Below are positions 55,437 to 64,000 of a stretch of DNA of 64,000 nt, piece by piece. Position numbers and translations under genes: made by a program. How positions within the stretch are numbered: the first letter of the stretch is position 1; each line of letters starts with the position of its first letter. The notes under the pieces are model-generated. The model ran no database searches. It worked only from the letters and a program-made list of their open reading frames with translations, and was not told where the DNA came from. This DNA is from Hymenobacter mellowenesis (GTDB lineage: Bacteria > Bacteroidota > Bacteroidia > Cytophagales > Hymenobacteraceae): the NCBI RefSeq assembly GCF_030581005.1, contig NZ_JAUQSX010000003.1:62001-126000 (forward strand), written 5' to 3'.

Positions 55437-56453
55437 ATGACGCCCGTGAATCTGAAGTCGCTGGCTGAGCAACTGCACCTATCTATCGCCACGGTTTCCA
55501 GGGCGTTGCGGGATAGCCACGAAGTTTCCGAAGCCACCAAAGTGCGCGTGCGGGCCTTGGCCACGGCCCTCAACTACGAGCCCAACGCCTACGCCAGTAG
55601 CCTGCGCCGCAATGTGAGCAAGACCATCGGCGTGGTCATTCCGAAGGTGGCCAACCACTTCTTTGCCCTCGCCATCAACGGCATCGAAGAGGCTGCCCGC
55701 CAAAGCGGCTACCACGTCCTCATCTACCTCACCCACGACGATTACGCCCGCGAAGTGGCCATTGTGCAGCACCTCAAGGGCGGCCGGGTCGACGGCCTGC
55801 TCATGTCCGTGGCCAGCGGCACCGAGGATTTTGCCCACATCAAAAGCCTCAAGGACACCAACCTGCCCATCGTGTTTTTCGACCGCGTGTGCGCCGAAGT
55901 AGCCACCGCCAAAGTCACTACCAACGACTACGAAAGCGGCTATCAGGCCACCGAGCACCTCATCCAGTCCGGCTGCCGCACCATTGCCCACCTGCTCATT
56001 TCCAACAACCTGTCCATCGGCCAGTTCCGCCAACAAGGCTACCTCGACGCCCTCACCGCCCACGGCCTTCCGCCCGACCCCGACCTGGTGCTGAACGGCG
56101 TGATGGACAACGAGCAGAACGTGGTGCTCATCCGCGAGCTGCTGCAGCGCCGGCCCGACATCGACGGCATCTTCGCCTCGGTCGAGCGCCTGGCCATCAG
56201 CGCCTACCACGTGTGCAAGGAGCTGGGCCGCCGCATTCCCGAAGACATCAAAATCATCGGCTTCTCCAATCTCGAAGCCGCCTCCCTGCTCGACCCGCCG
56301 CTATCCACCATCACCCAGCCGGCTTACGATATTGGCCGCGAGGCCGCCAAAATCCTCATCCGGGCCGTGGAGAAGAAGAAAGACATCCTGCCCAGCCAAA
56401 GCCTGGTGCTGAATTCGGAGCTGTTCCAGCGACGGTCTACGGCTGCGGGGTGA
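55437..56453 (+). CDS. LacI/GalR-family transcriptional regulator
   Basis: 338-residue repressor or activator. The N-terminal helix-turn-helix and hinge helix are LAEQLHLSIATVSRALRDSH and VRVRALATALNYEPNAYASS. The periplasmic-binding-protein-like effector domain begins KTIGVVIPKVANHFFALAIN and continues with GRVDGLLMSV, FFDRVCAEVATAKVTTNDYE and KIIGFSNLEAASLLDPPLST. It is divergent from the susC operon and is the likely regulator of it; the ligand is probably a monosaccharide or sugar acid such as glucuronate. A terminator hairpin follows its stop. Confidence 0.95.
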   Translation: MTPVNLKSLAEQLHLSIATVSRALRDSHEVSEATKVRVRALATALNYEPNAYASSLRRNVSKTIGVVIPKVANHFFALAINGIEEAARQSGYHVLIYLTHDDYAREVAIVQHLKGGRVDGLLMSVASGTEDFAHIKSLKDTNLPIVFFDRVCAEVATAKVTTNDYESGYQATEHLIQSGCRTIAHLLISNNLSIGQFRQQGYLDALTAHGLPPDPDLVLNGVMDNEQNVVLIRELLQRRPDIDGIFASVERLAISAYHVCKELGRRIPEDIKIIGFSNLEAASLLDPPLSTITQPAYDIGREAAKILIRAVEKKKDILPSQSLVLNSELFQRRSTAAG

Positions 56454-56456
56454 TGG

Positions 56457-56491
56457 AAAAGGTCCCCGAAACGTCGTTTCGGGGACCTTTT
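56457..56491. terminator. Rho-independent terminator after the LacI-family gene
   Basis: AAAAGGTCCCCGAAACG / CGTTTCGGGGACCTTTT hairpin, symmetrical, 4 bp after the stop codon. Confidence 0.9.
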
Positions 56492-56521
56492 GCTTTATGG
56501 GGACGTCTCGCCCTCCGCGTC

Positions 56522-56620
56522 AACCTCACCCCCTGACCCCCTCTCCTGCGGAGAGGGAGCACCGGCCATGCACTTGCGACTGGCTCCCCTCTCCGCAGGA
56601 GAGGGGCCGGGGGTGAGGTG
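56522..56620. repeat. REP-like palindrome, family B
   Basis: Nested inverted repeat, outer arms CCTCACCCC/GGGGTGAGG, inner GACCCCCTCTCC and GGAGAGGGG arms. Second copy of the element inside the VWA gene at 8635-8758. Confidence 0.85.
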
Positions 56621-56643
56621 AATGGCGTCATGCGATAAACTAC

Positions 56644-59600
56644 CTACTCCACCACCACGCGCCGGGTCAGCACTTCCTTATCGGCCTGCAAGCGCAGCAC
56701 ATACACGCCCGCCGCCAGATTCCGTACGTCGAACTCCGCTGTTGCGCCGGCCGATGTCAGGCCAATGGCGCGAGCCTGCACCTGCTGGCCCAGCGCATTG
56801 AGCAGCGTGGCGCGCACGGCCGACTGGCCCGGCAGCGGCGGCAGCAACACCGTGAAGCTGCCGTGGGCCGGGTTGGGATAGAGGCTCACTGTCGCGGCCG
56901 TAAGCTCCGCCCGGGTAGCTGTAACGGCCGCCGGACTGAACACCAGGCTGAAGCGCCCGTGGCCAGCCGTGGTGGCGCTCAGCGCGAATTGGTAACGGCT
57001 GCCCGTCGTCAGAGCAAGCTGCGTGCCCGTCAGCGCATCGCGCAAATACACGCGCACTGAGCCGAAGCTGCTCATGTCGGCAACTTCCAGCGTGAAGCTG
57101 CCCGCTTGCGGCACGCCCACGCTCAGCGGCACCACTACTTGGTTGGCGCCCAGCGGCGCCAGCGCGTTGATGGCCAGCGGCGTATTACCGGCCAGCGAAG
57201 CCAGGTTCAGGCCGGTGGGATTAAGCAGCTTGGCGGCGTCAAATTCGGTATCGAAGCCCGCCGTAGCGCCTTGCTCGAAGTATACGTTGGCATCGTCCTG
57301 CAGGCCGGCGCCGCTTAGGGTGAGCCGCAACTGCGGCCGGGCATCGGCGGTGCCGCGCCCGAAGGCGGGCTGGGTGCCGAAGGTGGTGACGCGGTTGGCG
57401 TTGGTCAGGTTCACGGCGCCGGGCGTGCCGGCGGCCGTGACGCGGGCAAAGTAGCCCGAGCCAGCCACAATCAGCGAAGAGGCGCCCACGCCGTTCGCGT
57501 AGGTGCGGTAGGTGCCGGCGTACTGGCCGGTGCTCTGGTACACGTACATGGCAGCGTCCATGCCGGGGCGCTGGGCGGCCGTCACGGTGCGCCAGTCAAG
57601 CGGGGCGGGGTAAGGATTACCCAGCAGCTGCCAGCCCGCGTCGGCATCGGTGCCGCGGTTGAGCGAGCCGGAGCTCTGGGCCGCGTTGTTGAAGGTGCCG
57701 GTGAAGGCCACGGGCGCCGCCGAAGCGGGCGCGTTCACGGTGTAGCCGCGCGTGGGCTGCATCACATCCGTGTCGGCCGTGGGCGAAAACCAGCCTTTGT
57801 CAAACGCCCCGTAATTGGACGCAACGGTAGCCAGCCGGCTTTCATCGTAGCCAAACACCGTGGGGAAGGGCGACACCGCACTGGGCGTCGCGCTGCTGTT
57901 GTAAGCGGTATTGAAAGTGGGCGCGAAGCCCGCCGTAGCCAGGCTACTCAGCGGCGCACTGGCCACCGGCGAGCTGAAATGGCGGTAAGCCGGCCCCGTC
58001 ACGGTGCTGGTGATAGCGCGCTGCATGGTGCCCGCGCCATTCACCACCCCGCCCGTGTTGTCGAGCAAGGCCGTGCCGGCGGCCGACGACAGCAGCGTAA
58101 ACGCCTGGCCGGCGGTGTTCAGGTTGCCGCTTTGCAGGCGGGCCACCTGGGCCACGCTCACCGGCTGGTTCAGGGTGAGGGTGCGGTCGGAGGCGAGGGT
58201 GGCGAGGTTGTTCACCGTCAGGCCGCGCACGGTGGCGGGCAGGCCCGCGCCGGTGGCCTGCGCGGCGGTGCCGTTGTAGGTATAAATGGCATCCGTAGAG
58301 AAGCTGCGGGGGCCGGCCAGCTGGATGGCGCCCGTGGTCCCGGTGGGCGCAATACCGGCCGGGTCGCAGATTTGCAGCTCGGCGCCGGCCTGCAGCTCGA
58401 AGCTGCCCGCGCCGCTCAGTGTCTGGCAGTTGCTCACCAGTTTGCCGCCCGTCAGCACGCGCACGTCGGTGGCGGTTGTGGTGGCCAGCTGCGGGGTGAG
58501 GGTGCCGCCGCTTTGCACCGTGATGCTGTTGTAGGCGCCGCCGGCGGGCATGTTCTGGCCGTTGGCCACCACCAGGTCGGGGCCCGTCACGGCATTGCGC
58601 AGGCTCTGAATATAGGTCACGTTGGGCGTGCCGAAGCCGTAGCCCCAGTTCAGGGCCGTACTGCCCGAGGCGGTGGCCTTGCCGGTGCCGTTGTAGTCGG
58701 CCACGGTCTGGGTCGGGTTCAGCGGGTAAACGAACTTGCTCGGGCTGCCGCCATTATCCAGGTCCGGCGCGGCCATTTTGTAGTTGGGAGTGGCCGTGTA
58801 GTTGGCCGTGGTGCCGGCCGCCACCGAGCCGCCCAGCGCCAGGCGCGTGGCAAACGTATGGATGGCTCCGGTTACACCCGCCGCCGGCGAGCCGGCCGCT
58901 TTCACCATCACCATATCGTATTGCGTGATGTTGAAGATGTTGGTGCTGCCCACGTTCGTGAGGTAAGTCGTGTTGCCCAGCAAAAAGTCCAGCGTAAAAT
59001 CCGAGGCATCGTAATCGGGCGCGTAGCCGGCGGGGCCGGCCAGCTGGCGCAGCACAATGGTGGTGCCGCTACGCAAATCCGACCAGAAAGCCGTATTCGC
59101 AAACTGGTACTTGCCACCGGTGTCGCCCGTGCCGTTGCTTTCAAAGTCCTTCACAATCATGCCGCGCACGTCGAGGTGGTCCTGCACCACCAACAACTCC
59201 ACCGCATCGAGGTTGCCGGTGCCATCGTTCGAGCCGTTGTAAACCCGGTTCACCACGATGGTGGGCGGCATAACGGCCTGTCCGCGCAGCGACTGAATGT
59301 AGGTGATGTTGGGCGCGCCGAAGCCGTCGCCCCAAGTGCGGCTGGTGCTGTTGGAAGTGGCCGTGCTGCTGCCGTTGTAGTCGGCCGTGCTCTGGGCCGG
59401 GTTGGTGGGGTAGGCCATGAAGCCCGTGCCTAAGTTGCTGGCCAGCAGCTTGGCGCTGGTCACGGCGGTGTAGAAGGCCAGGCCCGTGGCGTTAGTGGCG
59501 AAGGCGTGCACGGGGTTGTCGGTACCGCTGGCGGTGCCGGTTTTCAGCAGCACCATATCGGTCTGCGTCAGATTGAAATTCTGGCCGGAGGGTGCCAGCG

Positions 59601-62049
59601 CATCTAGGTAGGTGGCGTTTTCCATCAGCAGGTCAATTTTGAAATCGCTCGGGTCGAAGTCCTCCGCGTAGCCACTGATGCCCGAGGCAAGGTGGCGCAG
59701 CACGATGGTGGTGCCCACGCGCAAATCCTTCCACAGTGCCACATCTTTGAACTGGTACTTGCCGCCGGTGTCCGAAGTCAGGTTAGTTTCGAAGTCCTTC
59801 ATTATCAGCCCGCGAATGTCCAGGTGGTCCTGCACCACCAGCAGCTCCACGGCATCGGTCGAGCCGTCCACCGTCGCGCTTCCGTTGTAGAGTCGGTTTA
59901 CCACGATGCCCGTCAGCGGCTGCTCCGTAAAAGTCAGCTTCGAGAAGTTGAAGCCCCCACTCACGATGTCGAGCTTGAGCGTGGCGCTGGCCGAAGCCTC
60001 CAGGTACACATTGTTGATAGCCAGGTCCTGATAGGTGCCGAAGCTGCCCGTGGCGGGCACGGCCACCACGCCGGTGCGGTCCACGTCATTCACCGACAGC
60101 CGCACCGAGCCCGTCGAAGTCGCCCCCGTCGAAACCCGTACCCGAAGCTGGTAGAGGCCGGTGCGCAGCACGTTCACCGTGTATTTCAGCCACTCGCCAC
60201 TGGCCGTGAAGCCCACTTCGCCGATGCCCTCGCCGCTGTTGCTCGTGTCCACGCCTTCGGTGGGGCGGGGCACGTTGGGGGCGGCCACGGAGCCGCGGTT
60301 GGCGGTTTCAGTGTCGTGGTAGGCTACGTTTTCGCCGCCGTTGTCGTACTCAATGGCCTTCACTACGCCCGGAATCACCGGCGTGGTGCTGGGGTAGGGC
60401 GTGCGAATGCAGGTGCTCACGGGCAGGTAGTTGGCCCGCGTGGTCACGATGGTCGTGTCGGCATTCACCAGCGTCAGCGCCACGGTTTTATTGCCGGCCG
60501 TGGCATAGGTCACCGCAATCGGCCCCCGGCCGGTGCCGGTGGCCGGCGTGGCGCCCGCCCCAAAGTCCCAGGTCAGCGAGGTCACCTCGCCCAGCACCGA
60601 GGCCGTGAAATTCACTGCCTCCGGCGCCACGCAGGTAAAGGTCTTATCGCTGGCGAAGTTGGCCAGCGTCACGTTGAAGCCGGGGTTGCGGTAGGTGGGC
60701 GGCAGGGCCTGCTGGGCGTGCTGCAGCGAGTACACAATCTTGCGCGTCAGCGCGCCCTGCGCGTTAAACAGCAGTACCAGCGTCGACTGCGCGTAGATTT
60801 TGTCGTCGTAAAAGTTGTTGATGCCAGCCGGCACGTTCACCTTCAGCGCCGCAGCGCCGGGCACCGTGCTGCCATCCAACTGCACCGTAAAGTTGTAGTC
60901 CGTCGCGTCGCTTTCGTTGAGCAGCATCACGGCTGTGGTGCCGTTGTCGGTGCTGCTGAGCACCTTCACCAGCGCCTGGTTGTCGGTGGCGTTGAGGTTG
61001 GTGCCGTGCAGGTTTTCGGCCACCAGCATCTCGTGCCAGAACGCCGAGCGGGGCTTGGCGCTGGCCTTATTAGGCCCGTCGATGTAGCCCAAATCGCCGG
61101 TGCCGCGCGCCCCGCTGCCCTCATGAATGGACCAGGGCTGCATCGATACCGCCTCGTTCTTCATGCCCACCCCAAACACCTCGGCCCAGAACTGTCCGTT
61201 CAGGAAGGAATGCACGCCCACGCCCTCCACGGTATTGGCCGTGGGGTTGGCGTAGTCGACGTTGAATTCGGTGAGGGCCCAGCGCAGGGCGTTGGCGCCG
61301 GTGCGGTTGTTTTTGGTGTTGGCCGCGGCCATCAGACCCAGCAGGTTGTTCACGTTGTTGGTCAGGCTGTTGGTGCCGGCCACCACGCCGGCGCGGGTTT
61401 GCATGCCGTTGAAGGGGTAGTAGTGGAAGGAAATAACATCGATGTAGTAGCGGCCGTTGGCGTCCTGGCCGGTGATGTCGTTGGCGCCGCCCACCAGCGA
61501 AGGCATGTAGGTGCTGCCGTAGGAGGCGTTTTCCGGCCCCACGGTCAGAATGGTGGGGTCCACCGCCTTCATAGCCGAAGCGAAGGCCTTGATGTAGGCC
61601 GCCACGCCCGCCACCGGTACCGGGTTGGGCTGCGCGGTATTGTTCAAATCGGGCTCGTTGCCGATAATCCAGTACCGGATGTTGCGGCCCATCGTGATGT
61701 TGACGTGCTGCACCACCTGCGCCGCCTGGGCCGCCGTGAAGCGCCCGCGCCCCTCCGACACCTGCACCATGGGCTCGGCCCCAATGCGCCGGATGGAGTC
61801 AATCAGGGCGATGTACTGGGCATTCGTCACCAGGTTGGAATTCACGCCGTTGCCGCCGATGCGAATCATCTTCACCTTCGACTGCCGCACCAGCGGCCAC
61901 AACTGGTCGAGCTGCCCGTTGTATACCTGCGTGCCCAGGGCCGTGGGCAGCCAGGCGTTCTGGCCGGCGAGGTAAGGCGATATAGCCTGGCCGTGGCCGG
62001 CGCTCACGGCCAGCCAGCTCAGGAACAGGAGCGATAACAGTTTTTTCAT
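56644..62049 (-). CDS. Giant multidomain T9SS-secreted glycoside hydrolase
   Basis: 1801 residues from ATG 62049, giving the signal peptide KKLLSLLFLSWLAVSAGHGQ. Residues about 22-470 are a clan-A (beta/alpha)8 hydrolase resembling GH39/GH51/GH79: acid/base Glu in WIIGNEPDLNN (about 130), nucleophile candidate Glu in RWALTEFNVDY (about 260). A PKD domain (about 475-540) and a CBM6-like domain (about 565-700) follow. Two homologous segments of about 200 residues are next, each with (L/V)YNGS...DAVELLVVQDHLD (about 710-940 and 930-1160). Then come a beta-helix-like part and a C-terminal T9SS type A domain with SLYPNPAHGSFTVLLPP. It is probably cell-surface. An operator upstream links it to the PUL. 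Confidence 0.9.
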   Translation of the reverse strand: MKKLLSLLFLSWLAVSAGHGQAISPYLAGQNAWLPTALGTQVYNGQLDQLWPLVRQSKVKMIRIGGNGVNSNLVTNAQYIALIDSIRRIGAEPMVQVSEGRGRFTAAQAAQVVQHVNITMGRNIRYWIIGNEPDLNNTAQPNPVPVAGVAAYIKAFASAMKAVDPTILTVGPENASYGSTYMPSLVGGANDITGQDANGRYYIDVISFHYYPFNGMQTRAGVVAGTNSLTNNVNNLLGLMAAANTKNNRTGANALRWALTEFNVDYANPTANTVEGVGVHSFLNGQFWAEVFGVGMKNEAVSMQPWSIHEGSGARGTGDLGYIDGPNKASAKPRSAFWHEMLVAENLHGTNLNATDNQALVKVLSSTDNGTTAVMLLNESDATDYNFTVQLDGSTVPGAAALKVNVPAGINNFYDDKIYAQSTLVLLFNAQGALTRKIVYSLQHAQQALPPTYRNPGFNVTLANFASDKTFTCVAPEAVNFTASVLGEVTSLTWDFGAGATPATGTGRGPIAVTYATAGNKTVALTLVNADTTIVTTRANYLPVSTCIRTPYPSTTPVIPGVVKAIEYDNGGENVAYHDTETANRGSVAAPNVPRPTEGVDTSNSGEGIGEVGFTASGEWLKYTVNVLRTGLYQLRVRVSTGATSTGSVRLSVNDVDRTGVVAVPATGSFGTYQDLAINNVYLEASASATLKLDIVSGGFNFSKLTFTEQPLTGIVVNRLYNGSATVDGSTDAVELLVVQDHLDIRGLIMKDFETNLTSDTGGKYQFKDVALWKDLRVGTTIVLRHLASGISGYAEDFDPSDFKIDLLMENATYLDALAPSGQNFNLTQTDMVLLKTGTASGTDNPVHAFATNATGLAFYTAVTSAKLLASNLGTGFMAYPTNPAQSTADYNGSSTATSNSTSRTWGDGFGAPNITYIQSLRGQAVMPPTIVVNRVYNGSNDGTGNLDAVELLVVQDHLDVRGMIVKDFESNGTGDTGGKYQFANTAFWSDLRSGTTIVLRQLAGPAGYAPDYDASDFTLDFLLGNTTYLTNVGSTNIFNITQYDMVMVKAAGSPAAGVTGAIHTFATRLALGGSVAAGTTANYTATPNYKMAAPDLDNGGSPSKFVYPLNPTQTVADYNGTGKATASGSTALNWGYGFGTPNVTYIQSLRNAVTGPDLVVANGQNMPAGGAYNSITVQSGGTLTPQLATTTATDVRVLTGGKLVSNCQTLSGAGSFELQAGAELQICDPAGIAPTGTTGAIQLAGPRSFSTDAIYTYNGTAAQATGAGLPATVRGLTVNNLATLASDRTLTLNQPVSVAQVARLQSGNLNTAGQAFTLLSSAAGTALLDNTGGVVNGAGTMQRAITSTVTGPAYRHFSSPVASAPLSSLATAGFAPTFNTAYNSSATPSAVSPFPTVFGYDESRLATVASNYGAFDKGWFSPTADTDVMQPTRGYTVNAPASAAPVAFTGTFNNAAQSSGSLNRGTDADAGWQLLGNPYPAPLDWRTVTAAQRPGMDAAMYVYQSTGQYAGTYRTYANGVGASSLIVAGSGYFARVTAAGTPGAVNLTNANRVTTFGTQPAFGRGTADARPQLRLTLSGAGLQDDANVYFEQGATAGFDTEFDAAKLLNPTGLNLASLAGNTPLAINALAPLGANQVVVPLSVGVPQAGSFTLEVADMSSFGSVRVYLRDALTGTQLALTTGSRYQFALSATTAGHGRFSLVFSPAAVTATRAELTAATVSLYPNPAHGSFTVLLPPLPGQSAVRATLLNALGQQVQARAIGLTSAGATAEFDVRNLAAGVYVLRLQADKEVLTRRVVVE

Positions 62050-62498
62050 GCAGGGTGGGAGTTTGGTTGGAATAACGCAGGAGGACAACCCTGTTCGCAC
62101 CCGTCTCATGGCCCGCAAAGGCACGCACCGGCCAAGCCAGCCGAAAAAATCGGCGGAAAGCGGCAACCGGTAATGGGAGGGGCCGAAACTGAAAAGGCCA
62201 GTGGCGGCCGGGCATGCGGCGGGGCCGCGTGGCGCCAGCGCAAAAAGGGCAAGGCAGCCGGGCAGAAGCCGGCCAAATGGGGCGAACAGGCTGCTAAAGG
62301 TATTGGGCTGCTTTCCCGAAATGCTAGCAGATACGCGGATTTATCTACGAAAACGTTTGCGGTGAATCAGGGCCTCGTCGCCAACCGCCGCTTCCACCAA
62401 ACCCGCCGAAACAGCGCGCTTTATCCCCACCCGGAGCCTCAGCGCACGGGCGTCATGCTGCGCCCGGCCCAATGCCCACCAACCCTGCTGCTGCCAGC
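62050..62498. other. Long upstream region of the giant hydrolase gene
   Basis: About 450 bp without a credible gene; frames here are short and without recognisable content. It holds the LacI-type operator at 62348-62361, about 300 bp before the ATG, so the transcript may have a long leader. Confidence 0.55.
62348..62361. promoter_or_regulatory. LacI/PurR-type operator upstream of the giant hydrolase
   Basis: CGAAAACGTTTGCG, the exact reverse complement of the 14-bp site at 55302-55315. It is about 300 bp upstream of the hydrolase ATG. Confidence 0.7.
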
Positions 62499-62549
62499 AA
62501 AAAGCCCCGTCGGTCACCTGCGCAAAGCAGGTGACCGACGGGGCTTTTT
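62499..62549. terminator. Long-stem terminator
   Basis: AAAAAGCCCCGTCGGTCACC / complement with a 20-bp stem and T-run on each side, 18 bp 3' of the minus-strand T9SS cargo gene at 62567. Confidence 0.92.
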
Positions 62550-62566
62550 GCATGACAAAACCGCGC

Positions 62567-64000
62567 TTATTGGGCAATACGGCGGCTATACGAGCCCGTG
62601 CCGACAAGCAGCCGCACCACGTACACGCCCGTGGGCAAGGTGTGCATGTCCAGGGTCCAGCGGCCCGCCTGGCCGTCCGGCATGAGTGTCACCGTCTGCA
62701 CCCGGCCCAGGGCGTCGTACACCTTCAGGGCCGTATACTGCTTGCCCAGCAGCTCGGCGGGCAGCGAGCTGCTCACCACCCAGTCCTTCCCGGAGGGGCC
62801 GGGGTACACTGCCAGGCTCTGGTCGTTTTTGGTGCCGAGTTTCACTACGCGTACCGGTGAGTAACTGCTGCTCTTGTCAAAGTCAATTTGCCGCAGGCGG
62901 TAATAGCTGGTGCCGGGTAGGGGCTGCTCGTCCAGCACGTTGTAGCTGGTGCGGCCCTGCGTGGTGCCGGCGCCCTCCACCGTCCGATTGTCGCGGAAGG
63001 TGTTGCCATCAGCCGAGCGCTCGATGACAAAGCTTTGGCTGTTTTTCTCCGAAGCCGTTTCCCAGTGCAGCGCCACTTGCTGCCGACTATTGGGAGCGGC
63101 CGTGAAAACGGACAGCTCCACTGGCAAAGGCTGGGGGCAGTTCGCAATCAGGGCATCGCAGGCTCTTTCGTTGGCGTTGTTGCCCGATACCGGGCCCATG
63201 TTGCAAACCGTCGTAGTGCCGCCCAGCGCGCACACCCCAATTTTGTTGGTGCAATTCTGGGCAATACGATTGAAGGCACCGTTGCCGCCAAACACGCACC
63301 CGGCCACCGACACACTGCCCCAGCCGCAGAGCGTGTTGTTGGCGCCGCCCGGGGTCAGGTCGAGGTTGCCCCGCACGTAAATCGCGCCGTCGCTCACAAT
63401 GTCGGAGTTATACAAAATGGTGTTGCACAGGGTCGTCAGCGACGAGCCGTTTGCCACCGTGATGGTGGCCTTGTTCACGCGCATCACCCCCGCCACCACC
63501 GAACTGGGCGCGAATATGCGCAGGTTTGTCACTTTCTGCGAGGCCGTTCCGTCGCCCAAGCTCAGATTGTAATCGCCCGAGATGGTGCCGCCATCCCGCA
63601 CGATGGCCGTGCCCCGGCTCGAAATATCGAGCGAGCCCCCGTCCTCAATCACAATGGAACCGCCGCTGCCCACGGTCAGCAGGCCATCGGCTTCCACCGT
63701 CAGGTGCGCGTGCACAACCAGCTGGCCGCTCATGATGGTGAGCTTGCCACCGGCGCCCACCACGTAGTCGCTGCTGAGCGTGAGCTCTTGGTTGGAATTG
63801 AGCGTGACCTGGGCACTGGTGTTGGAAAGCGGCTGCGAGCCACACCCTGCACCGCCCGCTACATCGAAACTCGCCGTCGCCGAGAAGCCACTCATGACCC
63901 CGGAACTCGTGGCAATGTATGAGCACTGGCCCATAGCTGCCACGGAAACGAACATGAAGAGGCTGAACACAGCCCCCATCGCGCAGATGGTTACACTTTT
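62567..64000 (-). CDS. T9SS-secreted protein (start probably beyond window edge)
   Basis: At least 470 residues from ATG 63979, but seven more in-frame codons (KSVTICA) run to the window end and look like the missing start of a signal peptide, which continues MGAVFSLFMFVSVAAMGQ. Residues about 20-220 are a right-handed beta-helix-like stack of short strands (GGKLTIMSGQLVVHAHLTVE, GGSIVIEDGGSLDISSRGTA). Then come a fibronectin-like domain (ELSVFTAAPNSRQQVALHWE) and a C-terminal T9SS-type sorting domain (LAVYPGPSGKDWVVSSSLPA...GVYVVRLLVGTG). No catalytic residue is evident. It is probably a surface or matrix protein, ending at a strong terminator. Confidence 0.85.
   Translation of the reverse strand, partial: KSVTICAMGAVFSLFMFVSVAAMGQCSYIATSSGVMSGFSATASFDVAGGAGCGSQPLSNTSAQVTLNSNQELTLSSDYVVGAGGKLTIMSGQLVVHAHLTVEADGLLTVGSGGSIVIEDGGSLDISSRGTAIVRDGGTISGDYNLSLGDGTASQKVTNLRIFAPSSVVAGVMRVNKATITVANGSSLTTLCNTILYNSDIVSDGAIYVRGNLDLTPGGANNTLCGWGSVSVAGCVFGGNGAFNRIAQNCTNKIGVCALGGTTTVCNMGPVSGNNANERACDALIANCPQPLPVELSVFTAAPNSRQQVALHWETASEKNSQSFVIERSADGNTFRDNRTVEGAGTTQGRTSYNVLDEQPLPGTSYYRLRQIDFDKSSSYSPVRVVKLGTKNDQSLAVYPGPSGKDWVVSSSLPAELLGKQYTALKVYDALGRVQTVTLMPDGQAGRWTLDMHTLPTGVYVVRLLVGTGSYSRRIAQ

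Noticed and set aside
59692..62037. 781-codon plus-strand open frame
   Set aside because: Antisense to the giant hydrolase, whose domains are clear; composition is Gly/His/Arg/Val-rich as expected for a shadow frame in GC-rich DNA.

Overview
The window looks like chromosomal DNA of a high-GC member of the Bacteroidota, most likely a Hymenobacter-type Cytophagales. The evidence is a SusC/SusD pair, several very large secreted proteins ending in type IX secretion (T9SS) sorting domains, a split transketolase, a GldL-like membrane protein, an absence of clear Shine-Dalgarno sites, and GC-rich coding DNA with long spurious antisense frames. These assignments come from motif recognition alone; no database search was run. 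No tRNA, rRNA, CRISPR array, transposase or prophage gene was recognised.

Layout. 1-7202: mostly housekeeping and envelope genes (Mpl-type murein ligase cut by the left edge, alpha/beta hydrolase, lipoproteins, M48 and M23 peptidases, FAH-family enzyme, Bcp peroxiredoxin). 7225-7645: a ten-unit 42-nt degenerate tandem repeat. 7718-12373: transketolase N- and C-halves separated by a VWA protein, a small secreted protein and a duplicated GldL-like membrane protein. 12484-21352: an ECF sigma/membrane/Spy-like trio, a class III aminotransferase, a TerB-like protein, PfkA, MiaA and an amidase. 21516-26842: a giant NHL/IPT T9SS cargo and an outer-membrane barrel. 26843-33745: a patchy accessory region with a REC-histidine kinase, several small secreted proteins of unknown function, one gene frameshifted by an extra 8-bp repeat unit, a glycosyltransferase and relic copies of its 3' end. 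33877-40563: a multi-PAS hybrid kinase with its own response regulator, an MBL hydrolase and an NFACT/RqcH protein.

40710-62049 is a polysaccharide utilisation locus. On the minus strand, in order, come SusC, SusD, a GH2 enzyme, a clan-A glycoside hydrolase, a sialate-O-acetylesterase-like esterase, a GH3 beta-glucosidase, an SDR oxidoreductase and mannonate dehydratase UxuA. A LacI-family regulator is divergent from susC, and a giant multidomain T9SS glycoside hydrolase is transcribed separately. A glucuronate-containing, probably acetylated glycan is the best guess for the substrate: outer-membrane uptake by SusCD, debranching by GH2/GH-A/esterase/GH3, then catabolism through mannonate by SDR and UxuA. 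An identical 14-bp LacI/PurR-like operator lies in the lacI-susC intergenic region and about 300 bp upstream of the giant hydrolase, tying them into one probable regulon.

The most unusual theme is a population of about 100-bp REP-like palindromes. A palindrome occurs at every gene junction of the PUL operon. At the one junction where the genes overlap by 4 bp, the palindrome sits in frame inside the downstream gene's signal peptide. A second palindrome family sits in the same way in the N-terminus of the VWA gene.
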